A DNA stretch of 64,000 nucleotides from Sesamum alatum (GCA_034509735.1 JACGWO010000005.1:23926383-23990382); one strand, 5' to 3'. Shown: positions 9,604-22,301, counted from the first letter of the stretch. Notes: generated by a model not told the origin, from the letters alone. A program made the numbers and translations.

Positions 9604-12600
9604 TGTTAGAAGAGGTGGCCATGTAGCCAATCTTGGCAGGCGAAATGTAACCTATGTCTAGACAATTTCAAGGATTTGATATATTATTAATGAATAAAGA
9701 AGTGAAATTCATTTTGGCATTACTTTATTTGTGTTCACTTTATCTGCATTACGTATCTGTTCACTACCCAAACAAAGCCCACGGACTGAAAACGTATTTG
9801 GGGGTCTGGGACTACGCTTGGAGGTAGGTCCATGAAATCAGTCTCGTCGAATCAGTCCGAAAATTTCCAAGTCAAGGAATCTCGAAAATGGGTACCGAGA
9901 TTCCCCTTGAGACTTGCACTAAACATCTACTGTCGTATTTCATCGACGAGTGACGAAGGTCGTCTAAGCAGTGTTAGTGGGTTAGCCTGCTCGGGAGCAG
10001 CTGACTGAGGTGACTCGCGAGAACCGTCTTACGGAGGATCTTGAGTAAGGTCGGCTAGGTATGACGTGTATTCCCGGTTCCAATGGTACAGGTCAAGTCC
10101 TTTGACTTGACGAACTGCTGAGTTTACCTGTATATTAGGTCTGTATCTTAGATATGGTGAGAGATTGCCAATAGTACTTGAGTAGTCATAAGCCATGTCT
10201 AGTGCAGCTCTGGTGTACACAGTGACAGTAGTCTCTAAGAAAGATCTGTCTCCTGTCAAAAGGAATTGACAGTTGAGTCTCACATATGCTTTGTGTCTTG
10301 TCCCTAAAATCTGTGGCCATAGTAACTGAACAAAAGGGAAAGTTTTCCTTGCGGCATTTAGTAAGGATAGACCGACACTTAGGTCCAAAATGGGTACCTG
10401 CAATTTTTGTGCCCTAGACCTTAAGTGGTGAGACCGAAGACGGAAAGACAAGTGTACTGTTAGAGCCTAAATGTTCATCCCCGAATATTCACCTAGTCTC
10501 TAGTGCCATGGACCGTTGCTAGATGGCCACCCATGGTAACGGGCGGATTCTAGGAATCCGACCAAGTCTAGCTGAAAGGTGAACCTAAAGAGTCACACAC
10601 AATCCACACACATTAAGTATTTAATTTAGAATTAAATATTGGAGAAATGGAATGATTAAATTGGATTTAATCGGATCCTTAATTTTCTTGGAGAGAATTA
10701 ATTCCTTTTATTAGATAAAAGGGATTAATTTAATAAGTTAGATTTATTAGAAAATTAATTTAATGGGCCTAGAATAAATATTTATATTTATTTATTGCCC
10801 TTTGGAATATTTAAATAGGTTTTAAATATTCCATTAAATTAAATTAATGGTTGAGATTAAAAGGAGAGATGGATGGCTAGGATTAAATTTGACTAGGTCA
10901 AATACTACTTTGACTAGGACTTTGATTGGGTCAAAATCCTAGTCAAATTAGTCTTCTAGAGTTGGAGTTTGAAGAGGATTAAACTCCTCCTCTATAAATA
11001 GTTCTAGCCCTTCATCATTAGAGTGATGATGAAACTCCAACACACACACACACACACACAACTCGGCTCTCTCTTCTCTCCCTCTCGTCTGCCCCTTCTC
11101 TCTCTCACAAGAATATTGTTTCTTGTGAAAGATTATGTGGATCGTCCCGGGAGATGAGCGCGTATAGCGGAAGCGCGAAAGAATGTGTCATAAAAATTAC
11201 AAAGCATAATTAAATGGACTTTAAATCATGCATAACATACATAAACGAATCAAGGGGTGTGCCCTTGATTCTCCCGGGTGTTCTGTGTATCTCATGTTCA
11301 ATAAAACACAACATGGAGGCCATAGAATTAGAACCGAAAAACATAATTAAAGAACCTACCCGGTTGTAGTTTTGTCTTCATTTTGGCTACATGCATTGTT
11401 CCCCGTTTTGCACCAAGATCTCAAAGAAGAGACCCTCTAAATCATCTCACTCGCTGCACCGGAAAGCAACGAACCCTTGTGCTAGCAAGAAAATCATTGG
11501 GGAGAAGAGACATCGGTACACGCTATCAATTAACGGAACCAATGTCTCTTATGTTCTTAACTTGAATAAATCAAGAAGAACAAAGTAGTATTCTTGGAGA
11601 TTAAGGAAAGGGGATGGACGAAACTTGAGAGGGAATTGAGAGATGAGAGTTGTAGAGAATACTAGGTGTGAGTGTGTGTTTTTTTGAGTATTTATAGAAG
11701 ATGGAATTTCCTTATTCCTTCTCAAACTCTTCCAAAGAGACACACTTTGACTAGGATTTTGACCTAGTCAAATCCTAGTCAAATTAGGCTTTGATTAAGT
11801 CAAATTAATCATGGCCCTTCATCTCATCATTCTCTAGATCAAATCTTGTCCATCCATTTTGATGAGCTTTATGGAATGGGCCTATTTAATTCTAAATTAA
11901 ATATTCCCATGGACTTTATATTAAATCATATTTAATATACTAAGCCCATTAATTAATTAATAGAAAGGACTTATTTAATTCTAAATTAAATAATCCCATG
12001 GACTTTATATTAAATCCTATTTAATATACCAAGCCCATTAATTAATTCCATAGAATGGGATTATTTAATTCTAAATTAAATAGTCCCATGGACTTTATAT
12101 TAAATCCTATTTAATATACCAAGCCCACTAATTAATTAATTCACCCTTTTAATCTAATTAAAAGGAAAGCCCATGCTTTATAAAATTCATAAATCTAATT
12201 TATGAACTCAAGCCCGATTATTCCAAATAATTCATCGAGGCTTGAATCTCCAAGAAGTATAATTTAATTCCATTAAATTAAACCTTCTCCCGGAATTAAT
12301 TCCAAATTAATTCCCTTTCATTTGGTGTAGCGGGTGTGACTCTTTAGGTTCACCTTTCAGCTAGACTTGGACCTACTTTTTGTTATTTCATAACCAAAGT
12401 AGTCTGTTACCATAGGTGGCCATCTAGCAACGGTCCATGGCACTAGAGACTAGGTGAATTTATGGTGTGAACATTTAGGCTCCGAGTTATACGCAGGTGC
12501 GGTCCTATCGATGCTCGATACGTACGGGTACGGTCCTACTGTCGCCCGTCTCCCGGCCTTTAGTCTAGGGGTCGGTTCCCATCCTTGACTAGGCAACTAT

Positions 12601-13824
12601 GTATAATGCTCGAGATAGGTTTAACTCGACGTAGGAAATCCTTTCCCACTACATCAAGTGCTATGGCCATAGACTTTATGAGTCCAAACCATCTCCGAGC
12701 GCATAGGAGATCTTGCTGTCATATCCTTTGACAGGGGACAGATCCTATCTTGGAATTCACTGTTCTTACATATTTCGACTGCACTGGACGAGGCTTATGA
12801 TGACCATGTGATATAATCGGTCAAATTTCACCAGATCCAAGATACAACCTTAGTATGTAGGGGACTGCCGTGATCCTCAAGTCCGAGGACTAATCCCGTA
12901 CTATCGGGACCGGGAATACGAGTCATACCGACCAAGCCCGAGTAGCTTCCATATGATGATTCCCGCGAGTCACCTCAGTCGGCCGCTCCCCAGCAGGCCG
13001 ACCCACTAACACTGCTTACACGATCCTCGTCACCCGTCGATGAAACACGACATCAGATGCTTAGTGTAAGTCTCAAATGGATTCTCGATGCCCTGTCTCG
13101 AGATTCCTTTGACTTGGAGTATTTCAGACTGATTCGGCGAAACTGATTTCATGAACCTACCTCCAAGCGTAGTTCCAATTTCCCGAAATGTTATTTCAGT
13201 TTGTGGACGTTTGTTGTGACATTGTAACGATGCAAGCAGTAAGTACAACAAACTCATGCCTATGAATCCTTACTACATTCATTAACATAATATTACTTGT
13301 TCACAGATGGATGAATGGTTCTCAGAGCAACCAATACCGTTGACTTTCTGGTCACCTATTCTAACATCTTGTTCTTTCGTTCTTGGAACAATTGAAGGTA
13401 GGAGGATTAATCCCGTTAACCTAATAACATGTGATTGGTCCATCCTCTCCAAAACACTTATTCGTTCGCTAGCATGACGTGCAAGATACGTGGGTGGATT
13501 GCGTGTTACAATTTGGAGAATTCACATACGGGATTTGGTGCAAAACGCGGAACAACGCGAGTACCGGTTAGAAGACGAAAACAACAATCGGTAGGTTCTG
13601 ATTTATTTTTCGTCCCTCTCTTTATTTTTAATGCTATGGCCTCCATGATTATTTCTATGCTTTTAATTCATGAGATACACCGAACACCCGCGAACTTCAA
13701 GGGTACACCCCACCCCTTGAACGTGTTCTTTAATTTACGTAAAGCATGTTTAAATTTTTGTTATTTAATTTTATACTGCGCTTCCACATTCGCACTATTT
13801 CCTGGGACGATCCACAATCTTTCA
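9604..13824 (+). mobile_element. A1 3' LTR, interrupted by an inverted solo LTR
   Basis: The LTR runs 9,604-11,125 and resumes at 13,367 after a solo LTR, ending at 13,824 in ...atctttca. It starts TGTTAGA. TATA box near 10,990-11,000, (CA)10 at 11,040-11,060 and a W-box-like cluster at 10,886-10,948 repeat the layout of the 5' LTR. Beyond 13,824 the sequence is an A2 LTR on the opposite strand, so A1 lies inside the A2 LTR; agccg (13,825-13,829) is the expected right target duplication. Confidence 0.88.
11126..13366 (-). mobile_element. Inverted solo copia LTR (family D) with target duplication tcttg
   Basis: Complete LTR of 2,241 bp on the minus strand, from tgaaagatt... to ...ctattctaaca, the reverse complements of ...CA and TGTTAGAATAG. 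Both flanks are tcttg (11,121-11,125 and 13,367-13,371), and removing it restores a continuous A1 LTR. No internal region is present, so it is a solo LTR left by LTR-LTR recombination. It is mosaic: its first part and its end resemble family A, its middle family B. W-box-like cores lie at about 11,745-11,815. Confidence 0.93.
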
Positions 13825-14220
13825 AGCCGCTCCCCAGCAGGCCAACCCACTAGCATTGCTTAGATGACCCTCGTCACCCGTCGATGAAATACGACAGCAG
13901 ATGCTTAGTTCAAGTCTCAAGGGGAATCTCGGTACCTAATTTCGAGATTCCTTGACTTGGAGATTTTCAGACTGATTCGGCGGAACTGATTTCATGGGCC
14001 CACCTCCAAGCGTAGTCCCAATCCCCGAAATGCGATTTCAGTCTGTGGGCTTTGTTTGCGTAGTGAACAGTTATAAAGCAGATAAAGTGAACACAAACAA
14101 AGTACGTGCCAAATGAATTTCACTTCTTATTCATTAAGGATTTATTGAAACTTCGAAATTGTTCAGACATAGGTTACAATTCGCCTACCAAGATTGTTTA
14201 CATGGTCACCTATTCTAACA
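13825..14220 (-). mobile_element. A2 3' LTR, only the U3 start in the window
   Basis: Minus-strand LTR piece ending at 14,220 in ...cacctattctaaca, the reverse complement of an LTR start, followed by the polypurine complement atctcccacttgacc. It matches the right part of the A2 5' LTR (about 21,840-22,233). The rest of the LTR was separated by the A1 insertion and should lie left of base 1. Confidence 0.88.
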
Positions 14221-14487
14221 ATCTCCCACTTGACCTTAAAGCCAATCGCCCATATGCCTAATCCCCATCTTCTCAAGATGTTCCGTATAAGCGCTATGCG
14301 ACATAGGCTTTGTCAGTGGATTTGCTGTGTTGTCTGCTGAGTTGACTCGGTCCATCCGAACGTCACCTCTTCCTACCATTTCTCTTAGAAGGTGGTAGCG
14401 TCTAAGAATGTGTTTGGAACGGTGATGAGATCCCGGTTCCTTTGCTTGCACTATTGCTCCGTTGTTATCACAAAATATGACAACGGG

Positions 14488-15237
14488 CTAGGCGATGCTA
14501 GGCACCACACCCAACTCTTGGATGTAGTTTCTCATCCAAACCGCTTCTTTGGCAGCTTCTGAAGCTGCTATGTATTCGGCCTCAGTGGTGGAATCAACAG
14601 TGGTTGCTTGCTTGGAACTTTTCCAAGCCACTCCTCCTCCATTGAGCCTTAATACATAACCCGATTGAGACTTGGCATCATCGTCATCAGCCTGGAAGCT
14701 AGCATCGCTAAAGCGTTCCAGGATCAGTTCTCCATTGCCATAGACCAAGAACATTTCCTTAGTCCTCCTCAGGTACTTAAGGATGCCCTTAACTGCATTC
14801 CAATGTTCCTCTCCTGCACAAGACTGATATCTGCTCGTTACACTCAAAGCGTAAGCAATGTCAGGTCTGGTGCAGTGGACCGCATATTGGATGCTTCTTA
14901 CGGCAGAAGCATAGGGGATGATTTTCATCTTTTCAAGTTCCTCATCAGTCTGCGGGGACTGTTTCTTGGATAACTTGATCCCATGCCTTATGGGAAGGAA
15001 TCCTCGTTTGGAGTTGTCCATCCGAAACCTTTTCAGGACTTTCTCCATATACGAGTTTTTGGTGAGTCCTAATATTCTCTTAGATCTGTCCCTGACAATC
15101 TGGATGCCTAGAATGTAGGAGGCTTCACCCAAATCCTTCATAGAAAACTGAGTTGATAACCATGCTTTTCTGTCACCCAACATTCTAACGTCATTTCCTA
15201 TGAGTAGAATGTCATCCACATAAAGCACCAGGAACAC
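14488..15237 (-). pseudogene. A2 reverse transcriptase C-terminal part and RNase H
   Basis: A 249-codon open segment. YVDD is at residues 6-9, then the RT thumb/connection, then RNase H with FSDASFQAD, TEAEY and the ending RNYIQELGVVPSIA. A stop follows at about 14,488, and the C-terminal end continues at 14,236-14,451 (HHRSKHILRRYHLL, then ADNTANPLTKPM with the last acidic residue). All four RNase H acidic positions seem to be present across the two pieces. Confidence 0.85.
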
Positions 15238-17369
15238 TATTGTCCTCCCACTGACCTTCTTGTATACACAAGGATCGGATTCATTTTTGATAAAATCATA
15301 CCCCCGTATTACTTCATCAAAGAGAATGTTCCAACTTCGGGATGCTTATTTGAGGCCATAGATGGACTTCTGGAGACGACAGACCTTCTGTTCTTCTTCG
15401 GTGACCATGAAACCCTCCGGCTGATCCATGTAGAACTCTTCCTCAACAAAACCATTGAGGAAAGCCGTTTTCACGTCCATCTGCCATAATATTCATACCA
15501 TGCTGCTATGGCAAGCAGGATCCGAATGGACTTAGCCATGGCTACTGGCGAGTAGGTGTCCTCAAAATCGACCCCGGGTCGTTGAGTGTACCCTTTAGCT
15601 ACTAGCCTGGCCTTAAAGGTTGTGACTTCTCCATCAATGCCAAGTTGGCGCTTATAGACCCACTTACAACCAACTGGCTTAACCCTTTTCGGTGGGTCTA
15701 CAGGTGTCCAGACTTGGTTCTCACTCATGGAGTCCATTTCGGTTTTCATGGGCTTAAGCCATTTCCCGAAGTCGATGTCAGACATCACTTCCCCGTATGT
15801 CTTAGGATCCTTATCCAGAAGACTGGTCGTATTTAGAAAGCCATATCTCATCGGAGGTCGAGACTCTTTAGTTGACCTACGGAGAATGGGAACGTTAGTG
15901 GTGACTGTGGGTGCTGACTGTATAGGAGTTGGCGATTCAGGTACCGAGGCTGTCCCTTCCTGAGATTGTCCTTCATGCCTAGCATGCTGGACTTCTCCAG
16001 GTTGGTTAACCCTTTGGGTATTTATCCTAAATCCTCTTGGTGAGGAATCCGCGGCTTCCACTATTGATTGGTTTCCATCACTTGATTCCTCAAGGATTAG
16101 TTCATCAGGGTTGGATATCCTCAGGAAAGCCTTGTTTCAAGAACACCGCGTTCCTTGAAACCTATACCTTTTGTTCCAAGGGGTCATAGAAGTAATAACC
16201 TGCAATTTCTTTAGGGTATCCAACGAACCTGCATAAGCTAGACCTGGATTCTAGCTTGTCTTCCACTAGCCTCTTGACGTATGCGGGGCTACCCCCACAC
16301 TTTCAAGTAGTTGTAGGATGCAGGCTTGCCGTGCCATATTTCATATGGCGTTTGGGTCAATACACTGGTTGGCGCCAAATTTAATAACTTGGCCGGAGTC
16401 TCCAATGCGTAGCCCCAAAAAGGATAAGGGCAACTTGGTAAAACTCATCATGGATCGAACCATGTCTAACAGGGTTCGATTCCTCCTTTCAGAGACCCCA
16501 TTTAACTATGGTGTCCCGGGAGGTGTTCATTCAGATATTATACCATTTTCTTTAAGATAATCAAGGAACTCAGTACTAAGGTACTCTCCGCCTCGGTCTG
16601 ACCGTAGGACTTTAATTTTGCAGCCGGTTTGGTTCTCAACTTCAAGTCTGAATTTTTTAAACCTCTCAAGAGCTTCAGACTTGTACTTCATCAGGTACAC
16701 ATAACCATACCGTGAATGATCATCGGTGAAGGTTATGAAGTAGGAGAACCCACCTCGGGCCTGCGTCCTTAGTGGTCCACATACGTCTGTATGGACCAGG
16801 TCCAACAGACCTGTGGCAAGCCTGCTTTGTCCTACAAAGGGCCTCTTGGTCATTTTCCCTCTTAGACAGGATTCACAAGTTGGTAGCTCACTCAAGTCCC
16901 TTACCTCTAGGTTCTTTGAGTCTACTAATTCTTCATCCTATCTTAGGATATGTGACCTAGCCTAGCGTGCCACAGTGTTGCGTTCCCGTTGTTATCTATT
17001 TTATGTTTGTGTTGAGCGTTTAGAACGAAGTTCATTTGTTGTAAGATATAAAGCCCGTTATTCAGCGTACCAAGAAGATGAGCAATTCCACACCTCATCA
17101 AATAAAAGCAATTTTTATTGATCATAAACTCATATCCAGTATTGTCTACAACGGAATGGAAATGATGTTTTTAATCATACTAGGTACATAATAAACTTGC
17201 TCTAACTCTATACTAATAGGATCACTAACTACTAGAGTGGCGGATCCTACTGCTTCTGCCGAGATGACCTTGCCATTCCCAAGCTTCAGGATCATATTCC
17301 CGCTACCCAGTTTTCTGCTTCTTATCAGCACCTGCAAATCATTGCAAATGTGAGCTCCATAGCCAGTAT

Positions 17370-18215
17370 CTATACCCAAGAGGCAGAGTTAGTAACCATA
17401 TTAACCTCAACCACAAAGATACCTTGTTTGGAGAGGAGTTTGGGGCACTCCCTCTTCCAATGCCCTTTCTCACGGCAATTGATACATATGTCATATGCCC
17501 TTGACTGTTGCTTGGAGTCAACCTTCCCTTTTTCTTTGGCTTTCCCCTCTTTGGCAATGGGAACACTCTTAGTGTTTGTAGCTGTTTTGACGCCTTTTCC
17601 CTTTCCCTTCTTCCTTTTCCAATGTCTGGCACCCTTGCCTTTCGTCTTGGAAGTCGAAGCCTCTCCAAACAATATCGACGGCGCGGACTTTTTGGTCGTT
17701 GCCTCGTATTGCACCAACATATTGATTAACTCATGAATACCCTTCTCAAGTGTGTTCATGTTATAGTTAACAATAAATTGGTCGAAGGAGGGTGGGAGAG
17801 ACTGAAGGATCACATCTATGTACATCTCGTTATCGATGCCTGCCTTGAGGTCCTTGAGCTTTTCCACCAGGGTAAGCATTTTAACCCCGTGCTCTTGTAC
17901 AGAGGATCCTTCGATCATTTTAGTTTCAAAGAAGGCCTTCGTCGCGACATACCTAGTATGCCGGTCCGGGACTGCATAGCAATCCTTCAGGCGAGCCCTT
18001 ATGGAAAGGACATCGTCTAGCCTTTCATACTGCTTCTGAATCTCATTCGTCATAGAGGCAAGTATGATGCTACGGACTTTCCGGTTATCCTTATGCCAAG
18101 TCTCGAACGTCTCACGTTCTTCTGACATGGATCCTTCTGGCAAGGTCTTAGGGAACGACTCGTCCATGACGTAGCCTTCGTTCTCATAATCTAGGATTAT
18201 CCTTAGATTGCGCAA
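17370..18215 (-). pseudogene. A2 gag segment (281 codons)
   Basis: Longest open gag of the window. Residues 1 to about 175 form the helical UBN2-type gag (LRIILDYENEGYVMDE near the start, then YIDVILQSLPPSF). A lysine/glycine-rich basic stretch follows at about 175-235, and a zinc knuckle C-x2-C-x4-H-x4-C at 244-257. Gag would form the virus-like particle, and the knuckle would bind element RNA. Its apparent start is internal, because a frameshift separates it from the true ATG at 18,285. Confidence 0.85.
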
Positions 18216-18285
18216 CCAATCGTTGTAATTTGTTCCATTAAACTTGTTGGTCTCAAGTATTGGTTGATAATAGGTTCTTAGACAT

Positions 18286-20170
18286 TTTAAATCTACATTT
18301 AAAACAGAACTACGATCAGCAGAATTTTAAAAAGACAGAAGTTTTGATAAATAATTAAACGCTTGGACTTTAGTCATTTAATGCTCCCACTATTTATATG
18401 AAAACACGATACTCTCAAACGTTGTTTTCGGGAAACCTTTTCCTAGTGGGCTTGGGATCCACAGTGAATTTTCCCATACCACGCTTTTATGATTCGCATG
18501 GGAAGAATCCTGTGGTAGGTATACCATACCATTCTCGTTCCACGAGATTCCCAAGATAACTGCTTCACCCTTTCACATGATCCCGAGGAATCCAAGCGAA
18601 TCATGCTAATTGGGCGTTAGACCCAACCCAATTGACCAAATCATAGACCCGCTGCTACCTCCACGACTCATGAGACAGGTAACAGTAGTTTACTTTTCGT
18701 TCATGACATAGTGCAGCTTCTTTTAAGTACGATAGTCGTGCCACGACTCATGAGACCACACTATCGACCTAAATTAGCTTCCTCACTATGCCATGGATTG
18801 GAAGGCATGGACAAACTCCAAGAGTCCATGTCCACTTTGTCTAGGGTCTAATACTTGAACATTGGTCCAACCAAGTGAGAGTTGTAAATGATCGAGATCT
18901 CATACATAAACACATTCATCCACAATGCGTAATTAAAAAAATTGCATCCCATAGCAGTTATACGATAAATAAAACCATTCATTCACCATAACAACCACAT
19001 GCAAAATTAAAGCCTAGCATGCCCTAGTTGGATGATCATGAGCCCGAATCCTATACGACCCACTGAGCCCGCAGTGGATCTATGGTCAATCTAGGGTTGA
19101 TCCTACACTATTACATTAATAGCAACCCGATCATCATGCTGATGGGCCTTGGTCTCTTTCCTCTTTCAGATCTCCATGGAAACGCCTTGGAACCTCCATT
19201 CTGGGCTCTCCATGTGGGCCTTCCTTCTTCTCCACCAAAAGCATAAAAAATAAAATCCTCACTCCTATTGTACTCTCATTACATATGTAAAAAGGAAACC
19301 CCAGCGAAAACCCGGGGGGAGTACATTAGGAGGGAGAAAGAATGCCTTATTATTCCAAGGCAACTAGAAGAGGAGAAGGAGAAATCAAAAGAGGCACACA
19401 GGCCCAACATAAATTAAACTATACATCCGGTCTAGGGCTCGCGATCATCCATTTCCATTAAACGAACATAATTACATGATCTAATCACATAAACACATGC
19501 TAATAATCCATGATTTCCAATCATATCATTCCATGATAAATAAACAAATAACATATGAAAAACATGGTACAACAGTTGGCATACACCTTTCTCGTTCAGG
19601 AAGACCCTTCCTCATTATTTGAAGGTGAGTAACGCCCCGGGATTCCAAATCCACTACTACAACCTCCCAAATAATGTTTTTGAGAAAACATGCAAAAAAT
19701 AAATAAAACTAATTTTTCAGAATAATCCAAAAAAATAAAAAATAAGAGGAAAACGCAAATCACGACCGGCCGCCGCCACCAGCGGCGCTCTGCCGGTGCA
19801 CACAGGCTAACAGGCCTTGCCTGCCGTCCTGCGGGCGCAGGGCACGCCCGGCCATGCAGCGCATGCTGGCGCGCGTCGGCGGGCTGTCGCGCGCAGGCAC
19901 CTCTGCCCGCGCGCCACCCTGCTGCGCAGGCTCTCCTGCCTGCGTGCGCGGTCAGCTACCGCCTGGCCGCGTGTGCCGTTTTTTCCCATTTTATTCGTTT
20001 TGCTCCCGTTTCCCAAGAAGAACAAGAAACCAATAGTACCAATAAATCATACATAATTAAAAGCAAGAAAACGACATGCTTTGCAATTAAAACATCAAGA
20101 TTTAATTAAATCATGCCATACACGTTTTCATGCTTCAAAACGCACACAAAAAACCCTAGGCCTATACACC
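18286..20170 (-). other. A2 untranslated leader with GC-rich module
   Basis: Noncoding leader between primer site and gag. Bases 19,760-19,985 are strongly GC-rich and contain chance open frames on both strands. 18,518-18,795 carries the five-hairpin block. The rest is AT-rich and aligns with the A1 and A3 leaders. No host gene is seen. Confidence 0.8.
18518..18795 (-). promoter_or_regulatory. Conserved five-hairpin RNA structure in the A2 leader
   Basis: Read on the minus strand. Hairpin 1: outer stem 18,784-18,795 with 18,702-18,713, loop motif at 18,741-18,755. Hairpin 2: 18,677-18,685 with 18,652-18,660, where CTGTTACCT pairs with AGGTAGCAG (one G-U), loop motif at 18,661-18,675. Hairpin 3: TTGGG/CCCAA (18,622-18,626 with 18,610-18,614). 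Hairpins 4 and 5 lie at 18,533-18,547 and 18,518-18,530. The loop reads CTCATGAGTCGTGG, one base different from A1 and A3. Confidence 0.62.
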
Positions 20171-20189
20171 GAACCGGGCTCTGATACCA
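20171..20189 (-). promoter_or_regulatory. A2 primer-binding site, initiator tRNA-Met type
   Basis: On the minus strand the bases after the LTR read TGGTATCAGAGCCCGGTTC. The first 13 fit the complement of the 3' end of plant initiator tRNA-Met, the usual Ty1/copia primer. Three bases separate it from the LTR end at 20,193. It is the only intact primer site in the window. Confidence 0.88.
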
Positions 20190-20192
20190 CCG

Positions 20193-22233
20193 TGAGCCTA
20201 GGGTAGGGGTGTGGATCGTCCCGGGAGTAGCGCGAATGCGGAAGCGCGGTAAAATATAAATTTCAAGAATTTAAACATGCATTAATATACATGAAATAAA
20301 CGCGTTCAAGGGGTGTTCCCTTGAAACTCCCGGGCATTCGGTGTATCTCATGAATAATAAAACATATAAAATAATCATGGAGGCCATAGGATTTTAAAGA
20401 AAGAGGGACGAAAATCATAAACCGGAAACCTATCGATTGTCGTTTTCATCTTCTAACCGGTACTCGCGTTGTTCCCCATTTTGCTCCAAGATCTCGTATA
20501 GGAGACCCTCTAATTCGTACACGCAATCCGCCCACGTATCTTGATCTTCGTGCTAGCGAAAGAACAAGTGTATTTTTGGAGAGCACGGATCGATCAAACG
20601 TTATTGATTAACGAGATCAATCCTCCTTAATGTTCAATTGTCAAAACAAAAGAACAAGAAAAGATGTTTCTTGGAAGAGGAGGAGAGAGGTGCGGCCGAG
20701 AGGGAGAGGGAGGGAGAGGAGTAGTGTGTGTGTGTGTGTGTTTCAAGATTCATCATCTTTTTCAAAGTGTATACTTAGGAGTATTTATAGAGGAGGAATC
20801 CTATTCCTCTTCTAGTTTCCAACACTTTGAAGACTTCAAATCCTAGTCAAGTTCTAGCTTCTTGGTCAACCAATCTTAGCCATTGATTCATCCCTTTAAT
20901 CTCAACATTGATTTAATTTAATGAAATATTTAAATCCCATTTAAATACTCCAAAGGGCAATAAATAAATATATTAAATATAAATATTTATTCCAAGCCCA
21001 TTAAATTAATCTCTAATAAATCTAATTTATTAGATAAATCCCTTTTATCTAATAAAAGGAATTACTTCTTCCCAAGGAAATAAGAACCCGATTAAATCTA
21101 CTTTATTAGATAAATCCTTTTTATCTAATAAAAGGAATTAATTCTTCCCAAGAAAATAAGAACCCGATTAAATCCAATTTATCGCTCCATTTCTCCAAAT
21201 ATTTAATTTTAAATTAAATACGTTTATGTGTGCGGATTGTGTGTGACTCTTTAGGTTCACCTTCAGCTAGACTTGGTTGGATTCTTAGAATCCGCCCGTC
21301 ACCATGGGTGGCCGTCTAGCAACGGTCCATGGCAGTAGAGACTAGGTGAATATACGAGGATGAACATTTAGGCTCTACAGTACATCTATCTTTCTCTCTA
21401 CGGTCTCACCACTTAGGGTCTAGGGCACGGATAATGCAGGTACCCATTTTGGACCTAAGTGTCGGTCTGTCCTCTACTAAACGCCGCAAGGGAAGTCTTC
21501 CATTCTGTTCAGTTACTGTGGCCACAGATTTTAGGGACAAGACACAGAGTATTTGTGAGACACAACTGTCAACACCTTTTAACAGGAGACAGATCCTTTC
21601 TTGGAAAGTATTGTCACTTTGTACACCGGAGCTGCACTAGATATGGCTTATGACTACTCAAGTGCATCTCGGCAATCTCTCACCATACCTAAGATACAGC
21701 CCCGATGTATAGGTAAACTCAGCAATTCCTCAAGTCAAAGGACTTGACCTGTATCGTTGGAATCGGGAACACACGTCATACCTAACCGACCCTACTCAAG
21801 GTCCTCCATAAGACGGTTCCTGCGAGTCACCTCAGTCAGCCACTCCCCAGCAGGCCAACCCACTACCATTGCTTAGACGATCCTCGTCACCCGTCGATGA
21901 AATACGACAACAGATGCTTAGTGCAAGTCTCAAGGGGAATCTCGGTACCCAATTTCGAGATTCCTTGACTTGGAGATTTCCAGACTGATTCGGCGGAACT
22001 GATTTTATGGACCTACCTCCAAGAAAGAACCCAGTCCCTGAAATGCGATTTCAGTCTGTGGGCCTTGTTTGCATAGTGAATAATTATAAAGCAGATAAAG
22101 TGAACACAAACAAAGTACGTGCCAAATGAATTTCACTTCTTATTCATTAAGGATTTATTGAAACGTCGAAATTGTTCAGACATAGGTTACAATTCACCTA
22201 CCAAGATTGGCTACATGGTCACCTATTCTAACA
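20193..22233 (-). mobile_element. A2 5' LTR
   Basis: Complete minus-strand LTR of 2,041 bp running from tgagcctaggg to ...cacctattctaaca. TATA-box complement tatttata at 20,782-20,789, (TG)n at 20,723-20,740. It shares the family core block (21,238-21,376). Its end (...ccctaggctca on the minus strand) differs from the ...atctttca end of A1. Right flank cgcat (22,234-22,238) should be the target duplication, with its partner off-window left. Confidence 0.88.
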
Positions 22234-22301
22234 CGCATATCGCGGCCGCGCACAAGCGCCCTCACCTATTCTAACACGCATATCGCGACCGCGCACAGGC
22301 G
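22219..22301. repeat. Tandem duplication of the A2/B junction, about 43 bp
   Basis: The last 14 bases of the A2 LTR (cacctattctaaca) and about 28 bases of flanking GC-rich B leader (cgcatatcgcg...) occur twice in direct order, starting at 22,220 and 22,263, with a few mismatches. The unit spans the insertion junction, so it was duplicated after A2 inserted. Confidence 0.85.

Larger units (their letters stand above)
14236..18285 (-). pseudogene. A2 copia gag-pol polyprotein, broken
   Basis: Minus-strand frame of about 4.05 kb, with ATG at 18,285 and terminal stop at 14,236. Order: UBN2 gag, zinc knuckle CINCREKGHWKREC, protease, HHCC and integrase, reverse transcriptase, RNase H. Damage includes a one-base insertion just after the start, a 2-base loss before the protease, a protease motif IDTGYGAH (Cys to Tyr after DTG), TGG to TGA inside integrase at about 16,528, a frameshift at about 15,487 in RT, and breaks around 15,300 and 14,488. 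The RT box is intact YVDD. The family-wide end GDWL is kept. Decayed, but less so than C or E. Confidence 0.93.

Noticed and set aside
9772..9860. Possible host promoter or gene between A1 pol and downstream sequence
   Set aside because: The sequence is the U3 part of the A1 3' LTR and matches 2,168 onward.
20171..20189. tRNA-like sequence
   Set aside because: Only the primer-binding complement of a tRNA 3' end is present; there is no cloverleaf.
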